Program-made: the position numbers and the translations under genes
Assembly (NCBI GenBank): GCA_050018455.1
Contig: JBEKAA010000011.1
Span: 1 to 64,000 of the forward strand
DNA: 64,000 bases
Direction: 5' to 3'
Source of the DNA: RBG-13-68-16 sp050018455
GTDB taxonomy: Bacteria > Acidobacteriota > Thermoanaerobaculia > Thermoanaerobaculales > Thermoanaerobaculaceae
Notes under the pieces: model-generated
What the model was told of the DNA's origin: nothing
The model's input: only the letters and a program-made list of their open reading frames with translations
Database searches by the model: none
Shown here: positions 42,553 to 52,685 of the stretch, piece after piece
How positions within the stretch are numbered: position 1 is the stretch's first letter
Layout: each line of letters starts with the position of its first letter

Positions 42553-43527
42553 TTACCGTAGGTCGGCTGGTCGGGAAGGTCCGTCGCCGACTGCCTGGGG
42601 GACGCGCGCATTCCAGACCGTCTCGCCTTCGCCAGGCTGATGGCGCCACCTCTTGTGCATCCACACCCACTGCACGGGATATTCGCGCACCTGGCGCTCG
42701 ATGCGCGCGGTGAGCAGCGCCGTGAGGCGCGCCGCGTCGGCTTGCAGGTCGTCCCCGGCGGTGGGCTCGATTGGCGGATCGAACGTCACACGCATCGTGC
42801 CGTCCGGCTGGCGGGCCGCGAAGCCGGTGACCACCGGGCAGTTGGTGCGCAGTGGGAGCATCGCGGCGCCGACGGGGGTCCACGCCGGCCGGCCGAAGAA
42901 CTCCGCGAACACCCCGGGCGCCGCGATGTCCTGATCGATCAGGAGGCCGATGACCCTGCCCCGGCGCAACGCCTGGACGAGCTTCGCCCCCGCGCCCTTA
43001 CCACGCAGGGCGCTCTCGCCGCCGAACCGGCCTCGAAGGCGGCGGGCTACCTCGTCGAAACGCGAGTCCTGTAGCTCGCGAGCAGCCACCGTCATCCCGA
43101 CGCCCGCGGCGCCGAGGGCGAGGTTGAGCCACTCCCAGTTGCCGCAGTGCCCTGTGACGAGCGCCGCCCCGCGATCGGGAGTGAGCCCGCCCGCGAGGTT
43201 CTCGAGGCCGACGAACTCGGTCCGGGCCAGGATGGCCGAGGGGGGCGCCGACCAGAGCCATGCCACCTCACCGAGCAGCGTGCCCAGATGGCGCCCGCAC
43301 GCTCTGAGCACATCATCCCGCCAGGCCTGGTCGCGGTCGGGGAACGCTCTTGCCAGATGGTCGCGGGCGCGGGCGCGGTCGCGGCCTGGGAACGCCAGCG
43401 CGGCGCTTCCGATCGCGCGGCCCGCTGCTCGCAGAGTTGACAGGGGCAGGACGCGCGCGCCGCCCAGCAGGGCGCGAACACCGAGGTAACCGAGGTCGTC
43501 GCGCACAGCGCGCAGGAGCGAGGCCAT
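42553..43527 (-). CDS. LpxL/HtrB-like acyltransferase
   Basis: 324-residue lysophospholipid-type acyltransferase. The catalytic motif is HCGNWEW (H-x4-E) within GAALVTGHCGNWEWLN, and DQDIAAPGVFAEFFGR and YPVQWVWMHKRWR follow the family pattern. It would add a secondary acyl chain to lipid A or a related lipid. ATG 43527 is used; TTG 43533 is an alternative. GC-rich codon use and context are normal. Confidence 0.88.
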   Translation of the reverse strand: MASLLRAVRDDLGYLGVRALLGGARVLPLSTLRAAGRAIGSAALAFPGRDRARARDHLARAFPDRDQAWRDDVLRACGRHLGTLLGEVAWLWSAPPSAILARTEFVGLENLAGGLTPDRGAALVTGHCGNWEWLNLALGAAGVGMTVAARELQDSRFDEVARRLRGRFGGESALRGKGAGAKLVQALRRGRVIGLLIDQDIAAPGVFAEFFGRPAWTPVGAAMLPLRTNCPVVTGFAARQPDGTMRVTFDPPIEPTAGDDLQADAARLTALLTARIERQVREYPVQWVWMHKRWRHQPGEGETVWNARVPQAVGDGPSRPADLR

Positions 43528-43605
43528 CGGCAAAGTCTAAAGCAACCCGCGCCGGCCGCCTCGCGGGGACGCGAGGCGAGTATCATCTGCTCCTAGGAGG
43601 CGGCT

Positions 43606-44256
43606 GTGGGAGCGAGCAGGGGTGAGCTGTTCATCGTGGCGTCGCCGTCCGGCGGGGGCAAGACAACTCTGATCCGCCGGGTCATGCAGGAGCTGGCGGC
43701 GGAGGGGCGCGAGGCCCACTTCTCGGTCTCGCACACGACGCGCGCGCCGCGCGCATGCGAACGCGACGGCGTCGACTACCACTTCGTCGACCGCGCCGTG
43801 TTCCAGGCGATGGCCGCGCGGGGCGAGTTTCTCGAGTTCGCCGAGGTGCACGACAACCTGTACGGCACATCGCGAGCGGAGGTCGAAGGGAGGCTGGAGC
43901 GAGGGTGTGACGTCTTCCTCGACATCGACGTCCAGGGCGCTCGTCAAGTTCGCGCCTTCCTCCCCGACGCTGTGAAGGTCTTCATCTTCCCCCCCTCGCA
44001 CGACGAGCTGCACCGGCGGTTGGTCGCGCGACGCCAGGACTCGGATGCCGCGATCGCTCTCAGGATCAGGAACGCCGTTCAGGAGATGAGGGAGTACGCC
44101 GAGTTCGACTACGTTATAATCAACGATCGCCTCGAGGACGCGACTTGCGCCCTGGCGAGTATCGTCGCGGCCGCGAGGATGCGGCCGTTCCGGGTGCGCG
44201 CAAGGGTCCAGACGATCCTCGACGGTTTCGAGCGTGCCGTGAAGAAGGAGGAGTGA
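43606..44256 (+). CDS. gmk: Guanylate kinase
   Basis: Phosphorylates GMP to GDP. The 216-residue product has P-loop ASPSGGGKTTLIRRVM, FSVSHTTRAPRACERDGVDY and ARGEFLEFAEVHDNLYGTSR. GTG start at 43606 after AGGAGG. Its stop overlaps rpoZ by TGATG, the usual gmk-rpoZ-coaBC arrangement. Confidence 0.95.
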   Translation: MGASRGELFIVASPSGGGKTTLIRRVMQELAAEGREAHFSVSHTTRAPRACERDGVDYHFVDRAVFQAMAARGEFLEFAEVHDNLYGTSRAEVEGRLERGCDVFLDIDVQGARQVRAFLPDAVKVFIFPPSHDELHRRLVARRQDSDAAIALRIRNAVQEMREYAEFDYVIINDRLEDATCALASIVAAARMRPFRVRARVQTILDGFERAVKKEE

Positions 44257-44681
44257 TGTTGGAGTTGCCAGTTGGCGTCGAGAGCACTTTTCGCCATATC
44301 CTGATCGCCGCAAAGCGGGCGGAGCAGCTGATCGCGGGGGCGCGACCGCGGATCACGGGTCGCAACGTCAAGCCGACGACGATCGCCCTCGCCGAGCTCG
44401 CCGCCGACAAGGTGCCCTGGCGGGTGGTCACCGCCGAGGAGTACGAGGCCATCCTCCAGCAGGAGGTGGCGGCGCGCGAGGCTGACGAGCACATCCCTGC
44501 GCTGATCGCGACGCCGCTCCCGGTGCTGCCGCCGATCGTGGAGCCCGAGGCGGAGGTCGAGGAAGAGGAAGAGGAGCTCGACGGGGAGCTCGAGGGGCCC
44601 AAGTTCGACGAGAACCTCGAGGTCGTCGAGGAGGCAGTTACCGAAGAGCTCCTGGTTGAGGAACTTCCCGCCGAGGAGTAG
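44256..44681 (+). CDS. rpoZ: RNA polymerase omega subunit, extended
   Basis: Residues 1-60 match omega: STFRHILIAAKRAEQLIAGA and VKPTTIALAELAADKV. A long acidic tail follows (EPEAEVEEEEEELDGELEGP), making 141 aa against about 70-90 in many species. Start ATG overlaps gmk. The tail is unusual but in frame to a normal stop. Confidence 0.85.
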   Translation: MLELPVGVESTFRHILIAAKRAEQLIAGARPRITGRNVKPTTIALAELAADKVPWRVVTAEEYEAILQQEVAAREADEHIPALIATPLPVLPPIVEPEAEVEEEEEELDGELEGPKFDENLEVVEEAVTEELLVEELPAEE

Positions 44682-45884
44682 GTGCGCGGCAGGGTCGTCC
44701 TCGGCGTTTCTGGCGGCATTGCGGCATTTCGCGCGGTCGAGGTGCTCCGAGGGCTCGTCAAGGCCGGCTGTCGCGTCCACACGATTCTGACCGAGAACGC
44801 GACGCGCTTCGTCGCGCCGCGAACCTTCGCAGTACTCTCGAACGAGGGCGCGGAGGTCTCGCTGTGGAACGACCCCACCAACCCGGGCGTCGATCACGTG
44901 GCGCTGGGGCGCAGCAGCGACCTGCTCCTCGTCGTCCCGGCCACCGCGAACGTCATCGCCAAGATGGCGGCCGGCGTCGCCGATGACGCACTCACCACGT
45001 ACGCGCTCGCCCACCGCGGCGGGATCGTGATCGCGCCGGCGATGAACACCGCGATGTGGCGTCAGGCCGCGACGGAAAACGCGGTTGCGGTCCTCAAGCA
45101 ACGCGGCGTCGTCGTCGTGGAACCGGTGGCCGGGTTCCTGGCCGAGGGCGAGGTCGGCGAGGGCAAGCTCGCCCCGGTCGACGATATCGTGGGCGCCGCG
45201 CTGGCCGCCCTTCCGCCGCGAGGGCCGCTTGCCGGCATTCGGCTCCTGGTCACCGCCGGCCCCACGCGCGAGCCGATCGACGCCGTCCGGGTGATCACGA
45301 ACCGCTCGTCGGGCCGGATGGGCGTCGCGCTGGCGCTGGCCGCGCGCGACCTTGGCGCCGACGTCCGCCTGCTTGCCGGACCGGGCGTGATCGCGGTGCC
45401 GGGCGTTCCGACCGAACGATTCGAGACGGCCGCGGACCTCGGTCATCTGCTCGGCCTGCGTGTGCCCGGGGCGGACGCGGTTTGGCACGCCGCGGCGGTG
45501 GCCGACTTCCGGCCGACGGCGGCGGCGTCGGGGAAGCTCGATCGCCGGCAGGGCGAGCTCAAGCTCGCGCTGCAACCGGTGCCCGACCTCGCGGCGACGA
45601 TGCCCCGAGCCCAGGGCAAGCCGTACCTCGTGATCTTCGCCGCGGAACGGTCCGTGGATCTTGAGGCTCGCGCCGCAAAGAAGATGGCGGACAAGGCCGC
45701 CGACGCGGTGGTCGCCAACCCGATCGACGAGCCCGGTCTCGGGATGGAGTCGGCACGGAACCGTGCCGTCGTGCAGACGCGCCTCGGCCTCCGCAGGGAA
45801 TTCATCGCACAGGACAAGGAGACGCTCGCCCGCGAGCTACTCCTCACCCTCGCGGGTGAGACGGTGGCGTCCCGCCGCCCATGA
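44682..45884 (+). CDS. coaBC: Bifunctional phosphopantothenoylcysteine decarboxylase/synthase
   Basis: Two coenzyme A biosynthesis steps. The 400-residue protein has the FMN-binding decarboxylase part (LGVSGGIAAFRAVEVLRGLV, ATANVIAKMAAGVADD, APAMNTAMW) and the CoaB synthetase part (VTAGPTREPIDAVRVITNRS, SGRMGVALA). GTG 44682 lies directly after the rpoZ stop. It continues the gmk-rpoZ operon. Confidence 0.95.
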   Translation: MRGRVVLGVSGGIAAFRAVEVLRGLVKAGCRVHTILTENATRFVAPRTFAVLSNEGAEVSLWNDPTNPGVDHVALGRSSDLLLVVPATANVIAKMAAGVADDALTTYALAHRGGIVIAPAMNTAMWRQAATENAVAVLKQRGVVVVEPVAGFLAEGEVGEGKLAPVDDIVGAALAALPPRGPLAGIRLLVTAGPTREPIDAVRVITNRSSGRMGVALALAARDLGADVRLLAGPGVIAVPGVPTERFETAADLGHLLGLRVPGADAVWHAAAVADFRPTAAASGKLDRRQGELKLALQPVPDLAATMPRAQGKPYLVIFAAERSVDLEARAAKKMADKAADAVVANPIDEPGLGMESARNRAVVQTRLGLRREFIAQDKETLARELLLTLAGETVASRRP

Positions 45885-46585
45885 GCCGCCGCGATCTCCT
45901 CGCGTACCTGCGCGACCTCGGCTGGCGGGACGTGGACGCCAACTTGGCGTCTGCGTCAGCCCCGTCCCGCCCCGAGTCGGCCGGTGAGCAGGGAACTGTC
46001 GGCGGCGACGATCCGCTGGCTGCGGCCGATCTCGGGGTGATGGCCCGTGCGCTCGCGGGGTGCATGCGCTGCCGACTGTGCCAGAAACGTACCCAGGTGG
46101 TGTTCGGCGTCGGCGACCCAGCCGCCCGCGTCGTGTTCATGGGCGAGGGTCCGGGCGCCGACGAGGACCGGCTCGGCGAACCCTTCGTGGGAAAGGCCGG
46201 TCAGCTCCTCAACGCGATGTTGCCGTCGATCGGCCTCAAGCGCGCCGATGTCTACATCGCCAACGTCGTGAAGTGCCGGCCTCCCGGGAACCGCGACCCC
46301 GAGCCCGACGAGGCGGCCGCCTGCATGCCGTTCCTCAAACGACAGATCGAGCTGATCGACCCGGCCGTGATCGTCTGCCTCGGCCGGATCGCGGCGCGCC
46401 ACCTGCTCGGCACCACCGCGCCGATCTCCAGCTATCGGGGTCGATGGACGAAGTGGATGGGGCGCGACGTGCTCCCCACGTACCACCCCGCCTACCTGCT
46501 GCGCAACCCGGCCGCCAAGCGGGAGTCCTGGAGCGACTTCAAGAAACTGCGGGAGAGACTAACGGCGGAAAAGGGGAAAGGGTAA
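45881..46585 (+). CDS. Uracil-DNA glycosylase, family 4 type
   Basis: 234-residue repair enzyme. Fe-S cysteines in CMRCRLC and VKCRPPGNRDPEPDE, active site GEGPGADEDRLGEPFVG, and the C-terminal YHPAYLLRNP motif. ATG 45881 overlaps coaBC by 4 nt. The last codons (EKGKG) lie in a purine-rich stretch that is the left arm of a repeat. Confidence 0.92.
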   Translation: MSRRDLLAYLRDLGWRDVDANLASASAPSRPESAGEQGTVGGDDPLAAADLGVMARALAGCMRCRLCQKRTQVVFGVGDPAARVVFMGEGPGADEDRLGEPFVGKAGQLLNAMLPSIGLKRADVYIANVVKCRPPGNRDPEPDEAAACMPFLKRQIELIDPAVIVCLGRIAARHLLGTTAPISSYRGRWTKWMGRDVLPTYHPAYLLRNPAAKRESWSDFKKLRERLTAEKGKG

Positions 46586-46690
46586 ACGGCAAACGGAAAA
46601 AGGGAAGACGGAAAGAGCGAATGGCACGAGCGAGGTGATGTTCGTTTTCCGTTTGACCCTTTCCCTTTGGCCTTTCCCCTCTCCGTACCC
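46563..46690. repeat. Polypurine/polypyrimidine inverted repeat, copy 3
   Basis: Left arm GGAAAAGGGGAAAGGG (over the glycosylase stop), CAAACGGAAAAAGGGAAGAC and GGAAAGAGCG faces TTTTCCGTTTGACCCTTTCC and TTTGGCCTTTCCCCTCTCC. Shares AGGGAAGACG with the copies at 18777 and 36421. Confidence 0.75.
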
Positions 46691-46722
46691 TCGATGCTAC
46701 TGTGATGCGCGGAGAGCATCCC

Positions 46723-47763
<1,041 letters not shown>

Positions 47764-47766
<3 letters not shown>

Positions 47767-47900
47767 GACGACCGTGGTCAGTGGGCCGAGAAGGCGGGCA
47801 GAGGAGCGGAGGAGCCGAGCAGCAGGGGAGCCGAGGAGCAAACGACTGTTCGCAGGTTCCCACGTTCGAACGTTCAAAGGTTCAGAGACAAGACGCAGAA
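47764..47900 (+). repeat. Stop-anchored repeat module downstream of ltaE
   Basis: From the stop: TGAGACGACCGTGGTC, then AGCGGAGGAGCCGAGCAGC, AGGGGAGCCGAGGAGCAAAC and TTCGCAGGTTCCCACGTTCG. The same words in the same order follow the TonB stop on the minus strand at 18990. It contains GGTTC words complementary to the CGAACC units further on. Confidence 0.75.
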
Positions 47901-47944
47901 AGGCCGGGAATAGGGCGGGAACTGGGAGGTTGCTTTTCCCCGGG

Positions 47945-48048
47945 CGAACCTTCGAACCTTCGAACCTTCGAACCTTCGAACCTTCGAACCTTCGAACCTT
48001 CGAACCTTCGAACCTTCGAACCTTCGAACCTTCGAACCTTCGAACCTT
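47945..48048 (+). repeat. Octamer tandem array (CGAACCTT)13
   Basis: Thirteen perfect 8-bp CGAACCTT units (104 bp). The unit contains TTCGAA palindromes across junctions. Read on the minus strand it follows the polX stop (TGAGACCGGGGTCCGGGTTC then AAGGTTCG repeats). Confidence 0.97.
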
Positions 48049-48069
48049 CACGGAACCCGGACCCCGGTC

Positions 48070-49767
48070 TCACGGCCACCACGGCCAGGGGCGGGTGTTG
48101 AGCACGTCGTTCGCGGTGGCCCACCCCTTGCGGGCGATGCCGACGCCCCAGCGCACGTCGGCGAGCCCCGCGGGCTCGTGCGCGTCGGGGCCGATCGAGA
48201 TCGGCACGCCGAGCTCGGCCGCGCGGCGGACCCAACGCCAGTCGAGGTCGAGGCGGAACGGGTGCGCGTTGATCTCGACCGCGGCGCCGGTTGCCGCAGC
48301 CGCCTGCAGCACGGCCTCGAGATCGACCTGGTACCCCTCGCGGGCGAGCAACAGGCGTCCGGTCGGGTGACCGAGGATCGTCCCGGGCCCGCGCGAGACC
48401 GCCCGCACGAGGCGCGCGGTCTGCACCTCGGCGCTCTGCCGGAACGAGGAGTGGACCGAGGCCACCACGAAGTCGAGAGGCACCTCCGCGGGGAGGTCGA
48501 GGGTGCCGTCCGCAAGGATGTCCGCCTCGATCCCGCGCAGCAGCAGCGGTCCGTCGCCGCGGAAGTTGCGGGCGGCGATCGCCTCGCCCTGAGCGCGCAA
48601 TCGAGCCCCATCGAGCCCGTGGGCGTACGCCGCGACCCGGGAGTGGTCCGCGATGCCCAGCAGCGACCACCTCAGACGCGCCGCCGCGTCGGCCATCTCC
48701 TCGAGCGAGGCGGTGCCGTCGGAGTCGGTGGTGTGGACGTGGACCGCGCCCAGGATGTCGTTCTCGCTCACAAGGTTCGGCAGGGCTCCGTTGGCGGCGG
48801 CCTCGACCTCACCGTCGCCCTCGCGAATCTCGGGCGGGATCCACGGCAGGCCAAGCCTGGCGTAGAGGTCTCCCTCCCGAGGGCAATCGACTTGGCTGCC
48901 CGACGCGTCACAGAGCACGCCCTCCGCGAGAACGAGGCCGCCCGAGACAGCCCGAACGGCGAGTTGCTCGAGGTGACGAGCGCTGCCGGTTTGCCAGGCG
49001 AGCGCGGCGCCGAACGACCGGCGCGGGACGCCTACAAGGCGCACCGGGACCCCCGACGCGTGGCGCCCCGTGACCCGGCCGAAGGCGTCCTCCGCCGCGT
49101 CGCTCAGCAGCCCGGCGAGGGCGGGAAGGAGAGCCTTCGGCGTCGCACCGGTGTAGACCACGACGGCCTCGCCGATAACCTCGCAGAAGCGGCGTACCTC
49201 GCCCGCCGCCTCCGCCTCTGCATCCGGAGTCGCTTTCCGCAGGGCCGCGAGCGTCTCCTCCGCCGCGTGCCACCCTTCCGAGATGTGGTGCTTGTCGGAG
49301 GTGCTGCGGCAGAACTCAACGGCGTTCAGGACCCTGGCCTGGGTCGCCGGGCCGAATCCCGCCAGCGTGAGAAGACGGTTCTCTCTACAGGCGTACTCGA
49401 GGTCGCCGAGGGTCGTGATCCCGAGCTCCCGCCAGAGCGTGCGCACCCGCTTGGGGCCGAGGCCGGGGAGCTGCAGCAGGTCCGGAAGGCCGGGCGGAAG
49501 CGCGCGCTTCAGCTCCGCGAGCGCGGCCGGCTCGCCCTGGGCGAGTGTCTGTGAGATCAGCCCGGCGATTCCTTTGCCGATGCCCGGGATTCCGGTCAGC
49601 TCTCCCCGGGCGGCGATGCCTTCAAACTCCTCCCCAAGGCGCAGCACCGTCCGGGCGGCGTTCGCCATTGCGCGAACCTTGAACGGGTTCTCGCCGGCAA
49701 GCTCCGAAAGCAGCGCCATCTCCTCCAGCACCGCTGCGACCTTGCGGCGGCTATCCATCGCGCTCAC
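48070..49767 (-). CDS. polX: PolX-family protein with intact PHP domain but degenerate polymerase site
   Basis: 565-residue protein: N-terminal HhH and helical part (GIPGIGKGIAGLISQTLAQG, QLPGLGPKRVRTLWRELG), a Pol-beta-like region, and a C-terminal PHP phosphatase/nuclease domain with VHVHTTDSDGTASLEEMADA, GIADHS, RGIEADILADG, ASVHSSFR, NAHPFRLDLDW and IGPDAHEP. The expected GSxRRG...DxD catalytic motif of bacterial PolX is replaced by EVIGEAVVVYTG, so polymerisation is unlikely while PHP nuclease activity may remain. Start GTG 49767; ATG 49758 is an alternative. Confidence 0.85.
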   Translation of the reverse strand: MSAMDSRRKVAAVLEEMALLSELAGENPFKVRAMANAARTVLRLGEEFEGIAARGELTGIPGIGKGIAGLISQTLAQGEPAALAELKRALPPGLPDLLQLPGLGPKRVRTLWRELGITTLGDLEYACRENRLLTLAGFGPATQARVLNAVEFCRSTSDKHHISEGWHAAEETLAALRKATPDAEAEAAGEVRRFCEVIGEAVVVYTGATPKALLPALAGLLSDAAEDAFGRVTGRHASGVPVRLVGVPRRSFGAALAWQTGSARHLEQLAVRAVSGGLVLAEGVLCDASGSQVDCPREGDLYARLGLPWIPPEIREGDGEVEAAANGALPNLVSENDILGAVHVHTTDSDGTASLEEMADAAARLRWSLLGIADHSRVAAYAHGLDGARLRAQGEAIAARNFRGDGPLLLRGIEADILADGTLDLPAEVPLDFVVASVHSSFRQSAEVQTARLVRAVSRGPGTILGHPTGRLLLAREGYQVDLEAVLQAAAATGAAVEINAHPFRLDLDWRWVRRAAELGVPISIGPDAHEPAGLADVRWGVGIARKGWATANDVLNTRPWPWWP

Positions 49768-49779
49768 CAGACGTTGGCA

Positions 49780-49788
49780 TGCTATAGT
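49780..49788 (+). promoter_or_regulatory. Extended -10 promoter of the HD-GYP gene
   Basis: TGCTATAGT gives an extended -10 with TATAGT (49783-49788), 12 bp before ATG 49801, so the leader would be only a few bases. It overlaps the divergent polX start region. Confidence 0.6.
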
Positions 49789-49800
49789 CTAGCCGGTCCC

Positions 49801-51507
49801 ATGTCCCCTCGCTGGCCATTTTCCCGCTCGCTGCTTTACCCTCTGACGGCACTGCTGGTGGGTCTGACGGTGCTGCCCGTCGCACTCGCGGGGTGGGGGT
49901 TCTTGAGCTCGAACCGGGAACAGGTTGCGACGCTCGAGATGCAGTACCTGACGCGCCAGTCCGTCGGATTGGCCCGCGAGGTCGAGCTGTACTTCCTCGA
50001 CAGCGTCGGCCGGATCGAGGCCGTGGCCAGGGCGCTCAGCATCGCGGGCGGCCACGCCGGCGGCGAGGCCGCGCAGGCCCTCAACGAGCTGGTCAACGAG
50101 AACAGGCACATCGTGCTGCTCCGGCTGCTGGACTCGTCGGGCAAGGGATCGTTCGTGCAGAACCGGACGATTGCCCCGGCCGCGGAGCACGAGCTGGAGC
50201 TCGCTCTGGGCAACGCGTTCACCGAGAACATGAGCGGGAGGCCGGTACGGCGCGACCTCGTGCGGCCTGCGGGCGAGGACACGATGGTGGTGGTCTCCAT
50301 CCCGCTGCGGAGCGCCGATGGTGGTATCGCAGGGGCGATGCAGGGCGTGGTATCGCTCGAGGGGTTGGTCTCGCGGCTCGCCGAGGAGAGCGGCAGGGGC
50401 ATGACGGTTGACGTTGTCGACCGGGCAGGCGCGGTCGTGTTCTCGAACGACCAGAGCCACGTGGGCAGGTCCGCCGCGTCCCACCCGCTGGTCGCCCAGT
50501 TTCTGGTAGCGCCGGTGCGCCTGACGAAGACCTATCGGGATCCGTTGAGGCCGGCGAACGACGAGGTCCTGGGCTCTCTGTGCCCGGTGGAGGACCCGCC
50601 GTGGGCCGTGGTGACCGCACGTGACGTGAACGTCGCGTTCGCGGCTGTGCGCTCCATGGCGGAGAAGACCGCACTGCTGGCGATAGCCACCGGGTTGGTG
50701 GCGATGCTGGCCGGAGTGCTGGTGGCCCGCCGGATCACGTCCCCCTTGCGCCACCTCGCCGACGTGAGTACGGCGGTGGCCCAGGGCGACTTTTCCCGCA
50801 AGGTGCCGGTCACCTCGCGGAACGAGCTCGGTCAGCTTGCGGACAACTTCAACGTAATGGCAGTCGAAATCGAGCGGACGGTGTCCTCGCTTCAGGAGGC
50901 CCTTGCCGAGAACCAGGAGCTCCTCGTCGACTCGATCCGGGCGCTGGCGGCCGCCATCGACGCCAAGAACCCGTACACCAGTGGCCACTCCGAGCGTGTG
51001 AGCCAGTACGCGGTCGCGATCGCTCGCCACTGCGGCATCGAAGGCTCCGAGCTGCAGAAGGTCGAGATCGCGGCCCTGCTCCACGACGTCGGCAAGATCG
51101 GCATCGACGATGCGATCCTCACCAAGCCCGACGCTCTGACTGACTCGGAGTTCGCGCAAATGCGAGTTCACACCGTCAAGGGCGCCGCGATCGTGAGCCC
51201 CATCAAACGCCTGCGCGAGATGCTGCCCGGCATCCGGTCGCACCACGAGAACTGGAGCGGCGGCGGCTACCCGGACGGTCTGGTCGGAGACCAGATCCCG
51301 CTCATTGCCCGCATCATCGCCACGGCTGACAGCTTTGACGCCATGACGACCCAGAGGCCGTACCAGGCCGCCATGCGCCTCGACATCGTGTTCAAGCGGA
51401 TGGGCGAGATGTCCGGGGCCCGGCTCGACCCGAACGTCGTGAGAGGGTTCTTTGCGGCCGTCCAGGCCGGGGACCTGATACCCTTGGGCCAGGTGGAGGT
51501 GGCGTAG
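49801..51507 (+). CDS. HD-GYP c-di-GMP phosphodiesterase with sensor and HAMP
   Basis: 568-residue membrane protein: first helix YPLTALLVGLTVLPVALAGW, periplasmic dCache-type sensor (about 45-290), second helix (ATGLVAMLAGVLVARRITSP) with HAMP, then HD-GYP: SGHSERVSQYAVAIARHCG, LLHDVGKIGID, VKGAAIVSP and HHENWSGGGYPDGL. It hydrolyses c-di-GMP in the cytoplasm. ATG 49801 after the promoter. The TPR lipoprotein gene starts 2 bp after its stop. Confidence 0.9.
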   Translation: MSPRWPFSRSLLYPLTALLVGLTVLPVALAGWGFLSSNREQVATLEMQYLTRQSVGLAREVELYFLDSVGRIEAVARALSIAGGHAGGEAAQALNELVNENRHIVLLRLLDSSGKGSFVQNRTIAPAAEHELELALGNAFTENMSGRPVRRDLVRPAGEDTMVVVSIPLRSADGGIAGAMQGVVSLEGLVSRLAEESGRGMTVDVVDRAGAVVFSNDQSHVGRSAASHPLVAQFLVAPVRLTKTYRDPLRPANDEVLGSLCPVEDPPWAVVTARDVNVAFAAVRSMAEKTALLAIATGLVAMLAGVLVARRITSPLRHLADVSTAVAQGDFSRKVPVTSRNELGQLADNFNVMAVEIERTVSSLQEALAENQELLVDSIRALAAAIDAKNPYTSGHSERVSQYAVAIARHCGIEGSELQKVEIAALLHDVGKIGIDDAILTKPDALTDSEFAQMRVHTVKGAAIVSPIKRLREMLPGIRSHHENWSGGGYPDGLVGDQIPLIARIIATADSFDAMTTQRPYQAAMRLDIVFKRMGEMSGARLDPNVVRGFFAAVQAGDLIPLGQVEVA

Positions 51508-51509
51508 CG

Positions 51510-52283
51510 ATGGGAGCCGCAGTCCGTGCCGTGTGGCGCCTTTCCGCAATCGTGCTTCTCGCGGCATGCGCCTCGAGTGCGACCCGACCGGCCGCCAGTG
51601 CGCCGGACGTCGACCCCCGGGATCCGCTCGCCGGGACGAGGCTGATGCAGCTGGGGCAGGCTCTCGTCTCTGAGGGCAAGATCGCGGAAGGTCTGGAGAG
51701 GTACCGTGCCGCGCTGGCGCTTCAGCCGAAGAACCCGACGATTTATAACCTCATCGGCCTCGCCGAGCTGAAGGGCGGGAACCCGGCGAAGGCGGTCGAG
51801 GCGTTCAACCGCGCCCTTGCGCTCGCTCCGCAGTACTCGGATGTACGCAACAACCGCGGCGCGGCGTACGTCCAGCTGGGGCAGTTCGCGATGGCCGAAG
51901 CCGACTACCTTACCGTGCTGAGCGACTCCACCCACGCGAACCGCGCCTCCGTCTATTTCAACCTCGGTTCGTTGTACCTCGCGCGCGGGAATCTCTCGGC
52001 CGCCGAGGAGAACCTGCGCCGGGCGGCGGTGCCCTCCGGCCCGATCGAGGCATTCTTCACGCTCGCCCAGGTCGAGGAGAGGCTCGGCAAGGTCGAGCTC
52101 GCGGAGGCCGCCTTCCGCAATGCGATGGACAAGGCGCCCGAACGGCCCGATATCGCGCTCGGGCTCGGCATGCTCCTCGAGTCCCTGGGCCGCAAAGAGG
52201 AGGCGCGCGACGCGTTTCGTCGCGTCGTGGCGCTCGCCCCGGACTCGGCGGAGGCAAAACAGGCGCGGACGCACCTGGAGTGA
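51510..52283 (+). CDS. TPR lipoprotein
   Basis: 257-residue exported protein with signal peptide and lipobox LLAACASSA (Cys about 20), then tandem tetratricopeptide repeats such as PTIYNLIGLAELKGGNPAKA and ASVYFNLGSLYLARGNLSAA. Resembles pilus-assembly PilF-type TPR lipoproteins in layout; the specific role is unknown. It follows the HD-GYP gene by 2 bp and precedes a roadblock protein, suggesting a signalling or polarity module. Confidence 0.82.
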   Translation: MGAAVRAVWRLSAIVLLAACASSATRPAASAPDVDPRDPLAGTRLMQLGQALVSEGKIAEGLERYRAALALQPKNPTIYNLIGLAELKGGNPAKAVEAFNRALALAPQYSDVRNNRGAAYVQLGQFAMAEADYLTVLSDSTHANRASVYFNLGSLYLARGNLSAAEENLRRAAVPSGPIEAFFTLAQVEERLGKVELAEAAFRNAMDKAPERPDIALGLGMLLESLGRKEEARDAFRRVVALAPDSAEAKQARTHLE

Positions 52284-52287
52284 TCCC

Positions 52288-52650
52288 GTGGCGTTCCAGT
52301 ACCTCCTGAACAACCTCCTGGTCGATGTGCCCGGCGCGCAGGGCGCCATCTTCCTCGACTACGAGGGCGAGGCCATCGAGTTCGTGTCCCGGCGGGCGAC
52401 GCCGTACGAGCTCAAGCTCGAGGGTGCCTATCACGGGATCTTCCTGCGCCAGGCAGCGCGTCTGGCAAAGCTCATGGGGGCGGGCGGGATGGAGCGACTC
52501 TCGATCGGGGGGGCCAAGATGCAGGTGATGAGCCGCGCGCTGAAGGGCGGCTACTACGTGGTCCTCGTGATGGAACCCGGCGCCTCGGTGGCGATCGCAG
52601 GAGCGGCGCTGGCGAGGGCCAGCGAGGCCTTCAACCGAGAGATTCCCTGA
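52288..52650 (+). CDS. Roadblock/LC7-domain protein
   Basis: 120-residue protein (GTG 52288, 4 bp after the TPR stop) matching the roadblock fold: PGAQGAIFLDYEGEAIEFVS, GGYYVVLVMEPGASVAIAGA and the final helix ALARASEAFNREI. MglB-type roadblock proteins act as GTPase-activating partners of MglA; no MglA gene is adjacent. It is likely co-expressed with the HD-GYP and TPR genes. Confidence 0.8.
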   Translation: MAFQYLLNNLLVDVPGAQGAIFLDYEGEAIEFVSRRATPYELKLEGAYHGIFLRQAARLAKLMGAGGMERLSIGGAKMQVMSRALKGGYYVVLVMEPGASVAIAGAALARASEAFNREIP

Positions 52651-52685
52651 CACGGTCTGGCCGGGTGTTCCCCCGGGGGTGAGTC

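Noticed and set aside
47945..48048. CRISPR-like array
   Set aside because: Units are directly tandem with no spacers and no cas genes are present.
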